A DNA stretch of 59,524 nucleotides from Spirosoma fluviale. GTDB taxonomy: Bacteria; Bacteroidota; Bacteroidia; Cytophagales; Spirosomataceae. Of the stretch, positions 17,679 through 27,004 are shown one piece after another. The translations under genes were made by a program, and so were the position numbers. The stretch is from contig CAMCXW010000009.1 of assembly GCA_945883625.1 (NCBI GenBank), positions 1 through 59,524 on the forward strand. The letters are read 5' to 3'. Numbering within the stretch: position 1 is the first letter of the stretch; every line of letters starts with the position of its first letter. The notes beneath the pieces are model-generated. The model saw only the letters and a program-made list of their open reading frames with translations, made no database searches and was not told where the DNA came from.

Positions 17679-18457
17679 TGAAAAAGCAGGCCTTACATAT
17701 TGTCAAAATTGGCGGGAACATCATCGATGCACCCGAGGCCTTAGCTTCATTTTTAGCGAATTTTGCTTCGATGCAAGAGCCAAAATTACTGGTTCATGGG
17801 GGTGGAAAAATCGCTACGTCTATGGCCTCTGATTTGGGGATTCAAAGTCAGATGATCGATGGTCGGCGTGTGACGGATGCAGCTAGTTTACGCATTGTAA
17901 CCATGGTTTACGCGGGCTGGATCAACAAATCCATCGTAGCATCTTTGCAAGCGTTGCGTTGCAATGCGATTGGTTTAGCGGGTCCAGATGGTGGATTTGT
18001 GGTGTCAAAAAAAAGAAATCCTGTGCCTATTGATTATGGATTTGTGGGGGATATTGAACATATAAATGCCTCTGGTTTAGCTGGATTATTAGCCGCTGGA
18101 TTGAGTCCTGTTTTCGCACCAATCACAGCTGATGTTTCGGGACAATTATTAAATACCAATGCAGATACGATGGCGCAAGCTTTGGCGATTGCCTTGGGCG
18201 CACATTTCGATGTGACGCTCACGTATTGCTTTGAAAAGCAAGGGGTTTTAATGGATCCCAATGATGATGATTCAGTCATTTCAAAGATTAATCAGGCAAT
18301 TTTTACACAATTAAAAGCAGATGGTATAGTATCAGCGGGTATGATTCCTAAGCTCGAAAATGCAGTAAAAGCGATTGACGAAGGCGTTCAAACCGTTCGT
18401 CTTTGCCACGCTAATTTTGTTTCACAGCCCGAAAAAGGCACGATAATTCAAGCCTAA
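17678..18457 (+). CDS. argB: N-acylglutamate kinase
   Basis: Phosphorylates N-acetyl- or, in succinyl-pathway organisms, N-succinylglutamate. 259 residues, amino-acid-kinase fold: KIGGNIID at the N-terminus, VHGGGKIATSMASDLG, IGLAGPDGG and NTNADTMAQALAIALGA. The ATG overlaps the last base of the argF' stop (TAATG). The neighbour's predicted succinyl preference suggests this kinase also takes the succinyl form; that is inference. Confidence 0.94.
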   Translation: MKKQALHIVKIGGNIIDAPEALASFLANFASMQEPKLLVHGGGKIATSMASDLGIQSQMIDGRRVTDAASLRIVTMVYAGWINKSIVASLQALRCNAIGLAGPDGGFVVSKKRNPVPIDYGFVGDIEHINASGLAGLLAAGLSPVFAPITADVSGQLLNTNADTMAQALAIALGAHFDVTLTYCFEKQGVLMDPNDDDSVISKINQAIFTQLKADGIVSAGMIPKLENAVKAIDEGVQTVRLCHANFVSQPEKGTIIQA

Positions 18458-19522
18458 ATGTATACGGAACAACAATTTCTAGATGCAAAAGGCCTGTTGG
18501 CCCAACTACTTGCCTGCCCGTCTTTCAGTCGGGAAGAACAAGGAACCGCGGCCATTATTCAGGATTTTTTGGCTGCCAGAAATATTCCGTTTCATACCGT
18601 TGGCCAAAATGTGTGGGCAAAGAACTTGTTATTCGACGCAGCCAAGCCTACCATTTTATTAAATTCCCATCACGATACCGTAAAGCCAAATGCCTCTTGG
18701 TCCTACGAACCCTTTGCGGCGACTATCCAGGATGGCAAAATGTTCGGGCTCGGGAGCAATGATGCAGGAGCTAGTTTAGTGTGCTTAATTAGTGTTTTTT
18801 GCACCTTTTTCGACCGAGAGCTGCCATTTAACCTCGTTTTGGCGGCGACAGCTGAGGAAGAGATTTCAGGGAGTGGCGGAATTGAATCGGTTTTAAATTC
18901 AGCCGATTTTCCGAAGATTTCGTGGGCAATTGTGGGGGAACCGACGGATTGCCAACTGGCCATTGCGGAAAAAGGATTGATGGTAATAGACGCGGAAGTT
19001 CGCGGGGTGGCTGGGCATGCGGCGCGGAATGAAGGAGTGAATGCGATTTACTTGGCATTAGAAGATATCAGCAAGATTAAGGCATTTGAATTTCCAGAGG
19101 TCTCCAAGGTACTCGGACCCGTAAAATGCACCATTTCGGTGATTAATGCAGGAAAACAACATAATGTGGTACCAGACGTATGTCACTATACGATAGACTG
19201 TCGGGTCAATGAATGTTATTCATTGGACCAAGTGCTCGAAACATTAAACGGTTTTACGCACGCAACATTAACGCCTCGGAGTACTCGTTTGCAATCGAGT
19301 AAAATACCTGATGGACATCCGGTTCTCGCGGCAGCGGCGGCTTTGGGGATGCCGACTTTTGGGTCTCCTACCCTTTCGGATCAAGCTTTGATGAGTTTTC
19401 CATCCGTGAAAATCGGACCAGGGCATTCCGGAAGAAGCCATACGGCGGATGAATTTATTTATTTGGAGGAGCTGAAACAAGGAATCCAAACCTATCAAAA
19501 TTTACTTTTACACTTAATCTAA
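18458..19522 (+). CDS. argE: M20-family N-acyl-L-amino-acid deacylase (ArgE-like, acylcitrulline deacylase)
   Basis: 354 residues, zinc peptidase-like M20 fold. Metal-site motifs: NSHHDTVKPN, GLGSNDAGASLV, AATAEEEISGSGGIES and VGEPTD, and a C-terminal GPGHSGRSHTADE histidine. In this operon its natural substrate should be the N-acylcitrulline made by ArgF', yielding citrulline for ArgG. Starts immediately after the argB stop (TAAATG). Annotation pipelines may call it DapE or ArgE; context decides for arginine. Confidence 0.88.
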   Translation: MYTEQQFLDAKGLLAQLLACPSFSREEQGTAAIIQDFLAARNIPFHTVGQNVWAKNLLFDAAKPTILLNSHHDTVKPNASWSYEPFAATIQDGKMFGLGSNDAGASLVCLISVFCTFFDRELPFNLVLAATAEEEISGSGGIESVLNSADFPKISWAIVGEPTDCQLAIAEKGLMVIDAEVRGVAGHAARNEGVNAIYLALEDISKIKAFEFPEVSKVLGPVKCTISVINAGKQHNVVPDVCHYTIDCRVNECYSLDQVLETLNGFTHATLTPRSTRLQSSKIPDGHPVLAAAAALGMPTFGSPTLSDQALMSFPSVKIGPGHSGRSHTADEFIYLEELKQGIQTYQNLLLHLI

Positions 19523-19529
19523 GAAGATC

Positions 19530-20870
19530 GTGGCAAAACTTTGGCAAAAAGAAAATCAAAAAACGGACGCAATCATTGAGCAATTCACGATTGGGAATGA
19601 CCCAGTTTACGATTTGCAGCTAGCGCGCTACGATGTCATGGGTTCGCTTGCGCACATTACCATGCTCGAGCATGTGGGCCTATTGCCTTCGGCAGAATTA
19701 GAGCCACTTTGTGTGGAGTTGAAAAATATTTTAGACACGATTGAAGCTGGCACCTTCGTCATCGAAGACGGCATGGAAGATGTCCATTCCCAAATCGAAT
19801 TTTTACTGACACAAAAACTAGGCGATTTAGGGAAAAAAATTCACGCGGGTCGCTCTCGGAACGACCAAGTTTTAGTTGACCTGAAATTATTCATGCGGGC
19901 TGAAATCATGGAAATTGCTGACGCGGTGGAGGATTTATTTGATCTTTTAGTAACCAAAAGCGAGGCGCATAAAAACGATTTATTGCCCGGCTACACGCAT
20001 TTACAAATCGCGATGCCATCTTCTTTTGGATTGTGGTTTGGCGCATATGCGGAGTGCTTGGTGGAAGACGTAGAATTGTTGGAGGCCGCCTTTCGTTTGG
20101 CCAACAAAAATCCATTAGGTTCAGGCGCCGGTTATGGTTCATCCTTTCCCTTAGACCGGAAGTTAACGACCGTTTTATTAGGTTTTGAGGCACCACATGT
20201 GAACGTGGTCAATGCCCAAATGTCCCGTGGTAAAACGGAATTTTATGTACTAAACGCCATCAGCCAGATCGCAACGACGCTGAGTCGGCTTGCCATGGAT
20301 GTCTGTTTATACAACTCCCAAAACTTTGGCTTTATCGAATTACCAAGCTCCCTAACGACTGGCAGTTCGATCATGCCGCATAAAAAGAATCCGGATGTCG
20401 CGGAATTACTACGTGGCAAATCGAATAAATTAAAAGCCGCACCGAACCAATTGCAATTACTGATGAGCAACCTGCCGTCTGGGTATCACCGGGAATTCCA
20501 ATTGACCAAAGAAATCCTGATGCCAGCCATCGACGAAATCAAAGATTGCCTAGAAATCACGCATTACATGGTTTCAAACATGCAGGTCAAAGTTGATCTA
20601 TTAAAAGATTCGAAATATGACTTATTATTCTCCGTCGAAGAGGTAAACAAATTAGTCGTTGCAGGCATGCCTTTTCGGGAAGCTTATTTGCAAGTAGGCA
20701 AAATGATCGAGACCGGAAAATTCAATGGCAGCTCACGCGAACTTAATCACACACACCTGGGTAGCATCGGAAATTTAGGACTTAATGAAATTCAAGCCCA
20801 AAAAGATGCGGTTTGGAATCGCTTCGGATTTGAAAAAGTGGAGGACGCGATTGAGAGTCTATTGAGCTAG
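19530..20870 (+). CDS. argH: Argininosuccinate lyase
   Basis: Cleaves argininosuccinate to arginine and fumarate. 446 residues starting at a GTG codon (19530, read as MAKLWQKENQKTDAIIEQF); no better ATG is in place. Fumarase/aspartase-superfamily signature GSSIMPHKKNPDVAELLRGK is present, as are EDVHSQIEFLL and KIHAGRSRNDQVLVDLKLF. Last gene of the argF'BEH run; argG, argC and argD are not in this window. The last 12 bases overlap the converging ribE gene. Confidence 0.95.
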   Translation: MAKLWQKENQKTDAIIEQFTIGNDPVYDLQLARYDVMGSLAHITMLEHVGLLPSAELEPLCVELKNILDTIEAGTFVIEDGMEDVHSQIEFLLTQKLGDLGKKIHAGRSRNDQVLVDLKLFMRAEIMEIADAVEDLFDLLVTKSEAHKNDLLPGYTHLQIAMPSSFGLWFGAYAECLVEDVELLEAAFRLANKNPLGSGAGYGSSFPLDRKLTTVLLGFEAPHVNVVNAQMSRGKTEFYVLNAISQIATTLSRLAMDVCLYNSQNFGFIELPSSLTTGSSIMPHKKNPDVAELLRGKSNKLKAAPNQLQLLMSNLPSGYHREFQLTKEILMPAIDEIKDCLEITHYMVSNMQVKVDLLKDSKYDLLFSVEEVNKLVVAGMPFREAYLQVGKMIETGKFNGSSRELNHTHLGSIGNLGLNEIQAQKDAVWNRFGFEKVEDAIESLLS

Positions 20871-21449
20871 TTGGCGCGCCAACAACTTCTGCATGTACTT
20901 TCCGAGAATATCGAATTCTAAATTCACGCGATCCCCTACGTTCAGTTGGTGAAAAATCGTGTGCTCATACGTATATGGAATAATCGCCACAGAGAACGTA
21001 TCTACACCAGATTCAACAACCGTCAATGACGTTCCATTCACACAAATAGAGCCTTTTTCAACCGTCACATGGCCGGCGGGATATTGAAAATGGTATTCCC
21101 ACGATCCGTCGAGCGTTTTAATCGACGTACAAATTCCAGTCAAATCTACATGTCCCTGCACGATATGTCCATCAAACCGACCGTTTGCGGGCATGCAACG
21201 TTCTAGATTTACTTTTTGGCCAACGGCCAAGTCGCCCAAATTCGTTTTTTGTAAGGTCTCTTGAATCGCGGTTACGCGGTATTGCGGGGATTTAATTTCA
21301 ACAACGGTTAGGCAAATGCCGTTGTGAGCCACCGACTGGTCAACTTTCAATTCGTCTGTGAAGGGAGAAGAAAACCAAAAATCAACATTTGTTCCATGCG
21401 CTTGTTTACTTTCCAAGACGCCCATTGATTCCACAATACCTGTAAACAT
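20859..21449 (-). CDS. ribE: Riboflavin synthase (alpha chain)
   Basis: Dismutates two lumazines to riboflavin. 196 residues with the two lumazine-binding repeats: MFTGIVESMG with NGICLTVVE in the first, FDGHIVQGHVDLTG and VNGTSLTVVE in the second. No FMN riboswitch is visible in the 46 bases before it. It converges with argH and overlaps it by 12 bases. Confidence 0.95.
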   Translation of the reverse strand: MFTGIVESMGVLESKQAHGTNVDFWFSSPFTDELKVDQSVAHNGICLTVVEIKSPQYRVTAIQETLQKTNLGDLAVGQKVNLERCMPANGRFDGHIVQGHVDLTGICTSIKTLDGSWEYHFQYPAGHVTVEKGSICVNGTSLTVVESGVDTFSVAIIPYTYEHTIFHQLNVGDRVNLEFDILGKYMQKLLARQLAQ

Positions 21450-21495
21450 ATGATTAATTTTATATTTTTACGAACCCAAATTTACACGCATTCCT

Positions 21496-22104
21496 ATGAA
21501 ATTCAATCGATGGTTCTTGATTCTCATTCCAATTCTTGTAATTCTCACCTATGTGAGTCTTCCCGAGAGCAAACCAGCTCCCGCACAATCGACAATAGAC
21601 TCCTTAGCGAGCGTTGAATCCCGAAAAGCTAAAGATGAAAATTTGAGAACGGCAGAAGACTCCCCAATTCTCAATAAAGATGAGTTTTCTGGATTGCACT
21701 ATTATTCATTCAATCCAGCCTGGTCGATACTTTTTGATGTAGTCCGCGCTGAAAAAGTAGAAAAAATAGGTTTAAAAATGACGGATGGAAATCTAGATTC
21801 CTTGATTTTATTTGGCAAAATTTCAGCTAATATTCAGGGAAAATTGGTTTCATTGGTACTCTACCAGCACGATTCTGGAGATTTTTTCATCCCATTTAAA
21901 GACAAAACCGCCCCCACAGAAACCTATGGAGGCGGTCGGTATTTGGAGTTACCCCTAACAAATTTGAAAGAGAACCAACTACGTGTTGATTTCAATCAAG
22001 CTTTTTTTCCTTTTTGTGCCTACAATAGCACATTTGCGTGTCCGATTCCCCCGAAAGAGAATATGCTCGATATTCGCGTGGAAGCGGGTGAACGCAATCC
22101 TTAA
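21496..22104 (+). CDS. DUF1684 domain protein, membrane-anchored or secreted
   Basis: 202 residues. The N-terminus is a hydrophobic helix (WFLILIPILVILTYVSL) that anchors or exports it. The body shows the DUF1684 pattern: PFKDKTAPTETYGGGRYLEL near residue 135, then VDFNQAFFPFCAYNSTFACP and PPKENMLDIRVEAGE. In this family the Tyr-Gly-Gly-Gly-Arg-Tyr and the two late cysteines are constant; the function is unknown. Converges with the DUF2807 gene; the two stops share the sequence TTAA at 22101-22104. Confidence 0.85.
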   Translation: MKFNRWFLILIPILVILTYVSLPESKPAPAQSTIDSLASVESRKAKDENLRTAEDSPILNKDEFSGLHYYSFNPAWSILFDVVRAEKVEKIGLKMTDGNLDSLILFGKISANIQGKLVSLVLYQHDSGDFFIPFKDKTAPTETYGGGRYLELPLTNLKENQLRVDFNQAFFPFCAYNSTFACPIPPKENMLDIRVEAGERNP

Positions 22105-22817
22105 TTTGCTCGCCTAACAAACGAGGCACCCGATAAATCCTTACTAACAGCAGGATTTCCGAGATAGGTAATTTTAGAAGCTCCCGAAGCTTCGACGCGC
22201 AAGGACTTTTGAACATTCAATTCCACATGGCTGGCCCCGCTTGCAGCTACATCTACATCGCGCGCAATCATATCGGTTAATACAAGGTGACTTGCGCCAG
22301 AAAGATCGATGGACAACTTTAACACTTGGCCTTTCATTTCTACTTTTGATGCGCCCGATAAATCAAGCGTTAGCTTGTCGGCAACAAGCTTCGTTGACAT
22401 CAATTTAACGGCTCCGCTTCCATGAAGCGTCATTTCTTCTTCGTCTACAAATCCTTCTAACGTAACTTTTGCGGCTCCACCAAATTCCGCATCAATCAAA
22501 CGCGGCATGGTGATGTTTAGCACAATTTTCTTGTTGGTGTTCCTCCAATTTCTCCAGTTTGACCAATAAGATTCATCTAGCGTAACTTCTAGCGTGGAGC
22601 CATTCACCTGAACTTCAACGTTCTCTAAATCATTTTCGCTACCGGTCGCCGAGATGGAATAGGTGCTTCCTTTAAAGACGTGCACCTCAAAGGCATGGCC
22701 AATCTCGAGGGAATTGAAATTGCCAACTTTATATTTTTTAGTGGTTAGGTCGGCAGAGGCCAAAAGGTTGATGGAGACTCCTAGTGCCGCAATCAGTAAG
22801 TAGATCGATTTTTTCAT
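22101..22817 (-). CDS. DUF2807 (head GIN) domain secreted protein
   Basis: 238 residues with a signal peptide (about 1-21) and a repetitive beta-helix-like body. The repeated motif LSGASKVEMKG / SGASHLVLTD / SGASHVELN / SGASKITYLG from residue about 150 on is the hallmark of the DUF2807 'head GIN' fold. Such proteins sit in the periplasm or on the surface. It follows the PspC gene by 51 bases on the same strand, so it is probably the third gene of the padR operon. Confidence 0.88.
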   Translation of the reverse strand: MKKSIYLLIAALGVSINLLASADLTTKKYKVGNFNSLEIGHAFEVHVFKGSTYSISATGSENDLENVEVQVNGSTLEVTLDESYWSNWRNWRNTNKKIVLNITMPRLIDAEFGGAAKVTLEGFVDEEEMTLHGSGAVKLMSTKLVADKLTLDLSGASKVEMKGQVLKLSIDLSGASHLVLTDMIARDVDVAASGASHVELNVQKSLRVEASGASKITYLGNPAVSKDLSGASFVRRAN

Positions 22818-22868
22818 TTGTTTTTTTTACGGTTGGCAAGATGTTTCTTCTTCCCCAAAGGTTGCATG

Positions 22869-25298
22869 TTACTTTAAAATAGTCCAAATTTCTTTCTTCC
22901 CGAGGGAATTCGCATTATTCGCAGTAGCCGATGCATATTTTTTCCCACGCAAAGATTCCGATACATTCAGATCCATCCGGGCTTTTTTATCAATCCAAAC
23001 GGTCGCATTTTTCACTTTAAAACCAGATGCATCTAATTCGGATCGATCGTAAGTAGAAGCGGCTAGCGCATCCGAACGACCTGCTAGTTTCAAACTATGA
23101 AAATCGTGCAGAATCACTTCCATTTTTGCCGCATCGAAACCAGAAATTTCTGTGCGACCATTTCCCCCTAAATCTACTTTACGTAAATCTGGCGTTTCAA
23201 TCGCCACAGTCACATTGCTGGGCAAGGACTTAAAGCGCAATAAGCTACCGTCCACGGATGCAAGTTGGCTCCAATTATCTACGGGGTCCGAAGATTCCAT
23301 GGAGATTTTATACTCGGCAGCTTGTTTGATCTCAATCTTGGCTCCATCTGTTTGACTAATTTCAACCTGCGTAAATGGATTTACCGTTTTGGAGATGGAG
23401 AAGTTTGACGAAGTTGCCCCCTCCTCAGTCTCCGTGTCTTTAGAATCGGAAGATTCATTGGATTGATTTGGTTCGCGATTCAAACAAACTAACCCTTTGT
23501 CGGCCGAAAAAGTCCACTTAGAACCCACAAATAGGTCGGTGCCATTTTCATTAAAATAACCACTATCTAACACATTTTCGATGTATAGCGCAAACTCCTT
23601 CGTCATGCCAAAGCTGACGCCATACGGAACCAAAATCTTCACACGTAAGCGCTGATTTCTAAACTTAAATTGCTTCAACCCAAAATGTGAATCTAAAATG
23701 ATTTGATCTCCTTTTTGGTTGAAATGATAATCAATGGATTTGGCATTTACTTCAGCTTCGGCACGGGTTCTACCATTTGATTTGGCAAATTGAATCACTT
23801 GAATTGTTTTCCCATCGTAACCAGCCATCGTTATTTGGGCACGCGAAAATCCATCCCGATTAAAATCATTTAAATCTTCATCATCTAAAAACTGCTCCAA
23901 AAATACATCCATTTCCAGGGTATTGCCGAGCATCTTTTCCCAAACACTTTCTTGGGATTCCCGGTGTAAACTAAACACATACGAGGAATCTGTTGGAATA
24001 TCTTTGACTAAATTGACTGAGGCCGTTCGTTGGAAATTTCGACCCACAAAACTAAAAGCAGTAAACAATCCGATCCAGCCCACAATGATTAAAGTGGTGG
24101 AAATATAGGAATACGTTTTATTCGTTAATTTCCGGTTGGCCAATAAAGAAGCCCCACTAATTCCAATCCCGACAATCATGGGAACAAATGCCAAAAATCC
24201 TGCATAAACCGCCCACGCAGGTAAATCTTGTGCGAGCAAATAAATAGGTACTAGTTCACCAAATGACAAGCCTATTTCTCCATGGTCAAAACCAGAAAAA
24301 CCTGCTGAAATGGATACAACCAAGATTATTGCAGCCGCAAGGCAAATTACGCATAGGATAAAGCCAACTAAGTACTGAACAAACCAACGTACGCCCGATA
24401 AGACAGGTTTTAGTGCTGTAAAAATCGTTGCTAAGGTGCGAAAGGGAAACAATAATAAACGAGTTAGTGGCTTTTCCTCTGTGGAATCAGGCTGAAAAGT
24501 ATCTATGATATTTTTTTCAATGTTCTCCAGGGTAATAGGTTCGCCTGTCATCGCCATTTTGTCGGTAACTGATTTTGCCTTCGGCGTTATGGCCATAATG
24601 ATAATGTAAGCCACAGCACCCGTACCAAAAAAGAATAAAGAGATTACCGCAAGTACACGTAATAAACCTACATCCCAACCGGTATATGCGGAGATTCCAG
24701 CCATCACACCGCCAACGACCTCGTTCTCTGGATCTCGGTAAAATTTGCGGTAAGACTTGTCTGTTTCAACTGTGATTACACCAGGAATAGCGATCCAACA
24801 AGCCACATAGACCCAGAAAACAAGATTAGCCGCGTGTAATAGTGGGAAAAGACCAAAGAAACCAACGATCATAATTAATCGAACCCAAATCGGATCTATT
24901 TCAAAATAATTGGCAATCCCCGAAGCGACACCTCCTATTTTTTTATTTGTTAAATCCCGCCGAAAAATCTTCTTTTCCGCAGTATTCGCTGACGATTTTT
25001 GTGACTGCTCCTGCTTCACGTCCTCTCCTTCAATTTCTTTAAAGTCGGCAACCGTCCCCAGCGAAGCAATCAAAGCATCCACATGTGCTTGCGTTATCGC
25101 TTCTGTTTTCTCGGTTTCCCGGATGTTCCAGAATTTTTCTGCGATACGCGCTTCGATGTCGTCTACGATGTCTTTGGCTCCTTCGAAATTTTTGAAATAG
25201 GCATGGATGGATTTTAAATAGGCATCCAATGTTGCGAAAGCGTCTTCCTCGATGTGGAAAACAATGCCAGCAATATTTATTGATAAAGTCTTTTTCAT
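22869..25298 (-). CDS. PspC-domain membrane protein with DUF2807-like C-terminus
   Basis: 809 residues from the ATG at 25298 (MKKTLSINIAGIVFHIEED); a TTG two codons upstream is possible. Order: N-terminal folded region (about 1-100) typical of the two-domain PspC proteins of Bacteroidota; PspC domain 1 (about 112-172, RRDLTNKKIGGVASGIANYF); PspC domain 2 (about 180-245, ENEVVGGVMAGISAYTGWD); several more membrane spans (about 305-425); a large extracytoplasmic part ending in a beta-rich region like DUF2807 (about 635-800). PspC in Enterobacteria senses membrane stress; here the role is inferred. Sits directly behind padR. Confidence 0.85.
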   Translation of the reverse strand: MKKTLSINIAGIVFHIEEDAFATLDAYLKSIHAYFKNFEGAKDIVDDIEARIAEKFWNIRETEKTEAITQAHVDALIASLGTVADFKEIEGEDVKQEQSQKSSANTAEKKIFRRDLTNKKIGGVASGIANYFEIDPIWVRLIMIVGFFGLFPLLHAANLVFWVYVACWIAIPGVITVETDKSYRKFYRDPENEVVGGVMAGISAYTGWDVGLLRVLAVISLFFFGTGAVAYIIIMAITPKAKSVTDKMAMTGEPITLENIEKNIIDTFQPDSTEEKPLTRLLLFPFRTLATIFTALKPVLSGVRWFVQYLVGFILCVICLAAAIILVVSISAGFSGFDHGEIGLSFGELVPIYLLAQDLPAWAVYAGFLAFVPMIVGIGISGASLLANRKLTNKTYSYISTTLIIVGWIGLFTAFSFVGRNFQRTASVNLVKDIPTDSSYVFSLHRESQESVWEKMLGNTLEMDVFLEQFLDDEDLNDFNRDGFSRAQITMAGYDGKTIQVIQFAKSNGRTRAEAEVNAKSIDYHFNQKGDQIILDSHFGLKQFKFRNQRLRVKILVPYGVSFGMTKEFALYIENVLDSGYFNENGTDLFVGSKWTFSADKGLVCLNREPNQSNESSDSKDTETEEGATSSNFSISKTVNPFTQVEISQTDGAKIEIKQAAEYKISMESSDPVDNWSQLASVDGSLLRFKSLPSNVTVAIETPDLRKVDLGGNGRTEISGFDAAKMEVILHDFHSLKLAGRSDALAASTYDRSELDASGFKVKNATVWIDKKARMDLNVSESLRGKKYASATANNANSLGKKEIWTILK

Positions 25299-25309
25299 GT
25301 CCAAAAAGT

Positions 25310-25651
25310 TTAAGCTTGGGGTGTTTGCGGATGAATGATTTGGGATACAGAGGTATGTAAATCATCCCAAGTTCCATGTAACTCAGCTAAAAAGGTGGTT
25401 CCCTTTTCAGTCAAAACGTAATACTTACGTGGCGGACCTGATACAGATTCCACCCATTTGTAATCGAGAAATCCCGCATTTTTTAGTCGGGTTAATAAAG
25501 GATATAAGGTTCCCTCCACGACCATGATTTGAGCGGATGTTAATTCAGTCAGCATTGTAGACGCATACACTTCACCCCTCGAAATAATTTGCAGAATACA
25601 GAATTCCAATATTCCCTTCCGCATCTGCACCTTGGTATTTTCAATATCCAT
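25310..25651 (-). CDS. PadR-family transcriptional regulator
   Basis: 113 residues, the short PadR form: winged helix with ILEFCILQIISRGEVYASTM, then EGTLYPLLTRLKNAGFLDYK (recognition helix) and SGPPRKYYVLTEKG (wing). PadR proteins are usually autorepressors that release DNA upon stress or ligand. Located at the head of the operon with the PspC gene 11 bases downstream, and preceded by a palindrome that overlaps its own promoter. Confidence 0.92.
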   Translation of the reverse strand: MDIENTKVQMRKGILEFCILQIISRGEVYASTMLTELTSAQIMVVEGTLYPLLTRLKNAGFLDYKWVESVSGPPRKYYVLTEKGTTFLAELHGTWDDLHTSVSQIIHPQTPQA

Positions 25652-25675
25652 CGGTTATTTATTTTTTTGATGGGT

Positions 25676-25706
25676 CAAATGTATAAAAGGTACTATGTAA
25701 TACAAA
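25676..25706 (-). promoter_or_regulatory. Promoter of the padR-pspC operon
   Basis: On the minus strand, TTTG (25706-25703), 19 bases, then TACATTTG (25683-25676): an exact fit to the Bacteroidota promoter TTTG-N19-TAnnTTTG. The start of transcription would be near 25669, giving a leader of about 18 bases before the padR ATG at 25651. Confidence 0.75.
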
Positions 25707-25713
25707 GTACCTT
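25687..25713. promoter_or_regulatory. PadR operator palindrome
   Basis: AAGGTACTATGTA (25687-25699), one central base, and TACAAAGTACCTT (25701-25713): 13-base arms with a single mismatch. The core (TGTA-N-TACA flanked by GTACT/AGTAC) is of the kind bound by PadR proteins. It covers the -33 box of the padR promoter, as expected for autorepression, and lies just upstream of a possible divergent -7 box at 25722. Confidence 0.75.
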
Positions 25714-25721
25714 AGAAAAAA

Positions 25722-25729
25722 TATTTTTG
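25722..25729 (+). promoter_or_regulatory. Candidate -7 box for the histidine kinase gene
   Basis: TATTTTTG matches TAnnTTTG and lies 66 bases before the ATG at 25796. Its -33 region would fall inside the PadR palindrome; no TTTG is present at the exact distance, so this is tentative. Confidence 0.35.
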
Positions 25730-25795
25730 ATTTATGGATAAACGGTGAGTAATTTGTGTCGAATGGCTTAATCAGCCGCACTCGAAATCGAACGC

Positions 25796-27004
25796 ATGTT
25801 TAAAGAAGTCTCGTTGCCACTCGCCTTTTACAATCGGGATACCTGGTTGAAAGTCGCGTTTTTTGGTATTTGTGTCTTCATGGCCGGCTTCTCCCTTTAT
25901 TTTACGGATGGTTTAGTGAGCAAACTCGAGGAGCGCGAAAAACAACAAATCGAATTATATGCGGAAACTATTCGGTATGTGATGACGAGTGATGAGAATG
26001 CCGACATTAATTTTTTCTTTGAGCGCATTAAGAAGATCAACGAAAACAATACGATTCCTGTGATTTGGAAAGATGGAAGTGGCCACTTGAATTCCATCAA
26101 TATTGCGATGTCTGAGTCGCTTTCTATAGAGGAAAAGCAAACATTGCTCCAATCCAAACTCAAAGAGATCATCGCTGAAAATAATAAACCCATCGAAATG
26201 GACATGGGTTTTCAAAAGGAATATATCTATTACGGCAATTCAAAATTGCTAAAATTATTACGTTACTACCCACTTTCCCAGCTCTTGGTTGTCTTAATCA
26301 TTGGGTTTTTGGGCTATATCTTTTTCTCCTATTCACGCCGAGCGGAACAAAATCGCGTTTGGGTAGGACTTGCCAAAGAAACAGCACACCAGCTCGGTAC
26401 ACCCTTGTCATCTCTGACAGCTTGGGTTGAAATTCTTCGGAATGAACCCACCATCAATCCGGAAATTGTGATTGAGTTATCGAAAGATATTCAGCGACTT
26501 GAGACCATTACCACCCGTTTTTCAAACATTGGTTCCATGCCAATTTTGAAGAAAGAAGATCTAGAAGAAGTTATAACCAGCTTTATAAGCTACCTAAAAA
26601 TCCGTATTTCAACCAAAGTCCACATCGAGATTAAGTCGGCCTTAATCCCAAATCAAGAGGCGAATGTCAACAAATACCTATTTGAATGGGTGATTGAAAA
26701 CATTTGTAAAAATGCGGTGGATGCCATGGGTGGAACGGGGGACATGGTGATTTACTTGCATGAGGGAAAGAATAATCAACTTTACATAGACATTAGCGAT
26801 ACGGGAAAAGGAATTCCAACGTCCAATTTATCGAAGGTATTCTCACCCGGGTTTAGTACCAAAAAACGTGGTTGGGGCCTAGGCTTAACCTTAGCGAAAC
26901 GGATCGTTGAAAATTACCATGAAGGAAAATTAAGCATTAAGTCTTCCGAGTTAAATAAGGGAACGACCTTCCGTATTTCGTTGCCTAAACCTGCGGTGTC
27001 ATGA
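25796..27004 (+). CDS. Sensor histidine kinase (orphan)
   Basis: 402 residues. Membrane span at about 20-38, an extracytoplasmic stretch of about 115 residues, a second span near 155-177 (LLVVLIIGFLGYIFFSYSR), then the HisKA helix with the phospho-acceptor histidine in AKETAHQLGTPLSSL, and the ATPase boxes ENICKNAVDAM (N), DTGKGIP (G1) and GWGLGLTLAKRI (G2). No HAMP or PAS is obvious. No response regulator gene is adjacent; the stop overlaps the start of the AEC transporter (ATGA), so kinase and transporter are one unit. Confidence 0.92.
   Translation: MFKEVSLPLAFYNRDTWLKVAFFGICVFMAGFSLYFTDGLVSKLEEREKQQIELYAETIRYVMTSDENADINFFFERIKKINENNTIPVIWKDGSGHLNSINIAMSESLSIEEKQTLLQSKLKEIIAENNKPIEMDMGFQKEYIYYGNSKLLKLLRYYPLSQLLVVLIIGFLGYIFFSYSRRAEQNRVWVGLAKETAHQLGTPLSSLTAWVEILRNEPTINPEIVIELSKDIQRLETITTRFSNIGSMPILKKEDLEEVITSFISYLKIRISTKVHIEIKSALIPNQEANVNKYLFEWVIENICKNAVDAMGGTGDMVIYLHEGKNNQLYIDISDTGKGIPTSNLSKVFSPGFSTKKRGWGLGLTLAKRIVENYHEGKLSIKSSELNKGTTFRISLPKPAVS

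Noticed and set aside
21450..21495. FMN riboswitch before riboflavin synthase
   Set aside because: The space to the next gene is only 46 bases and no RFN-type conserved segments are visible.
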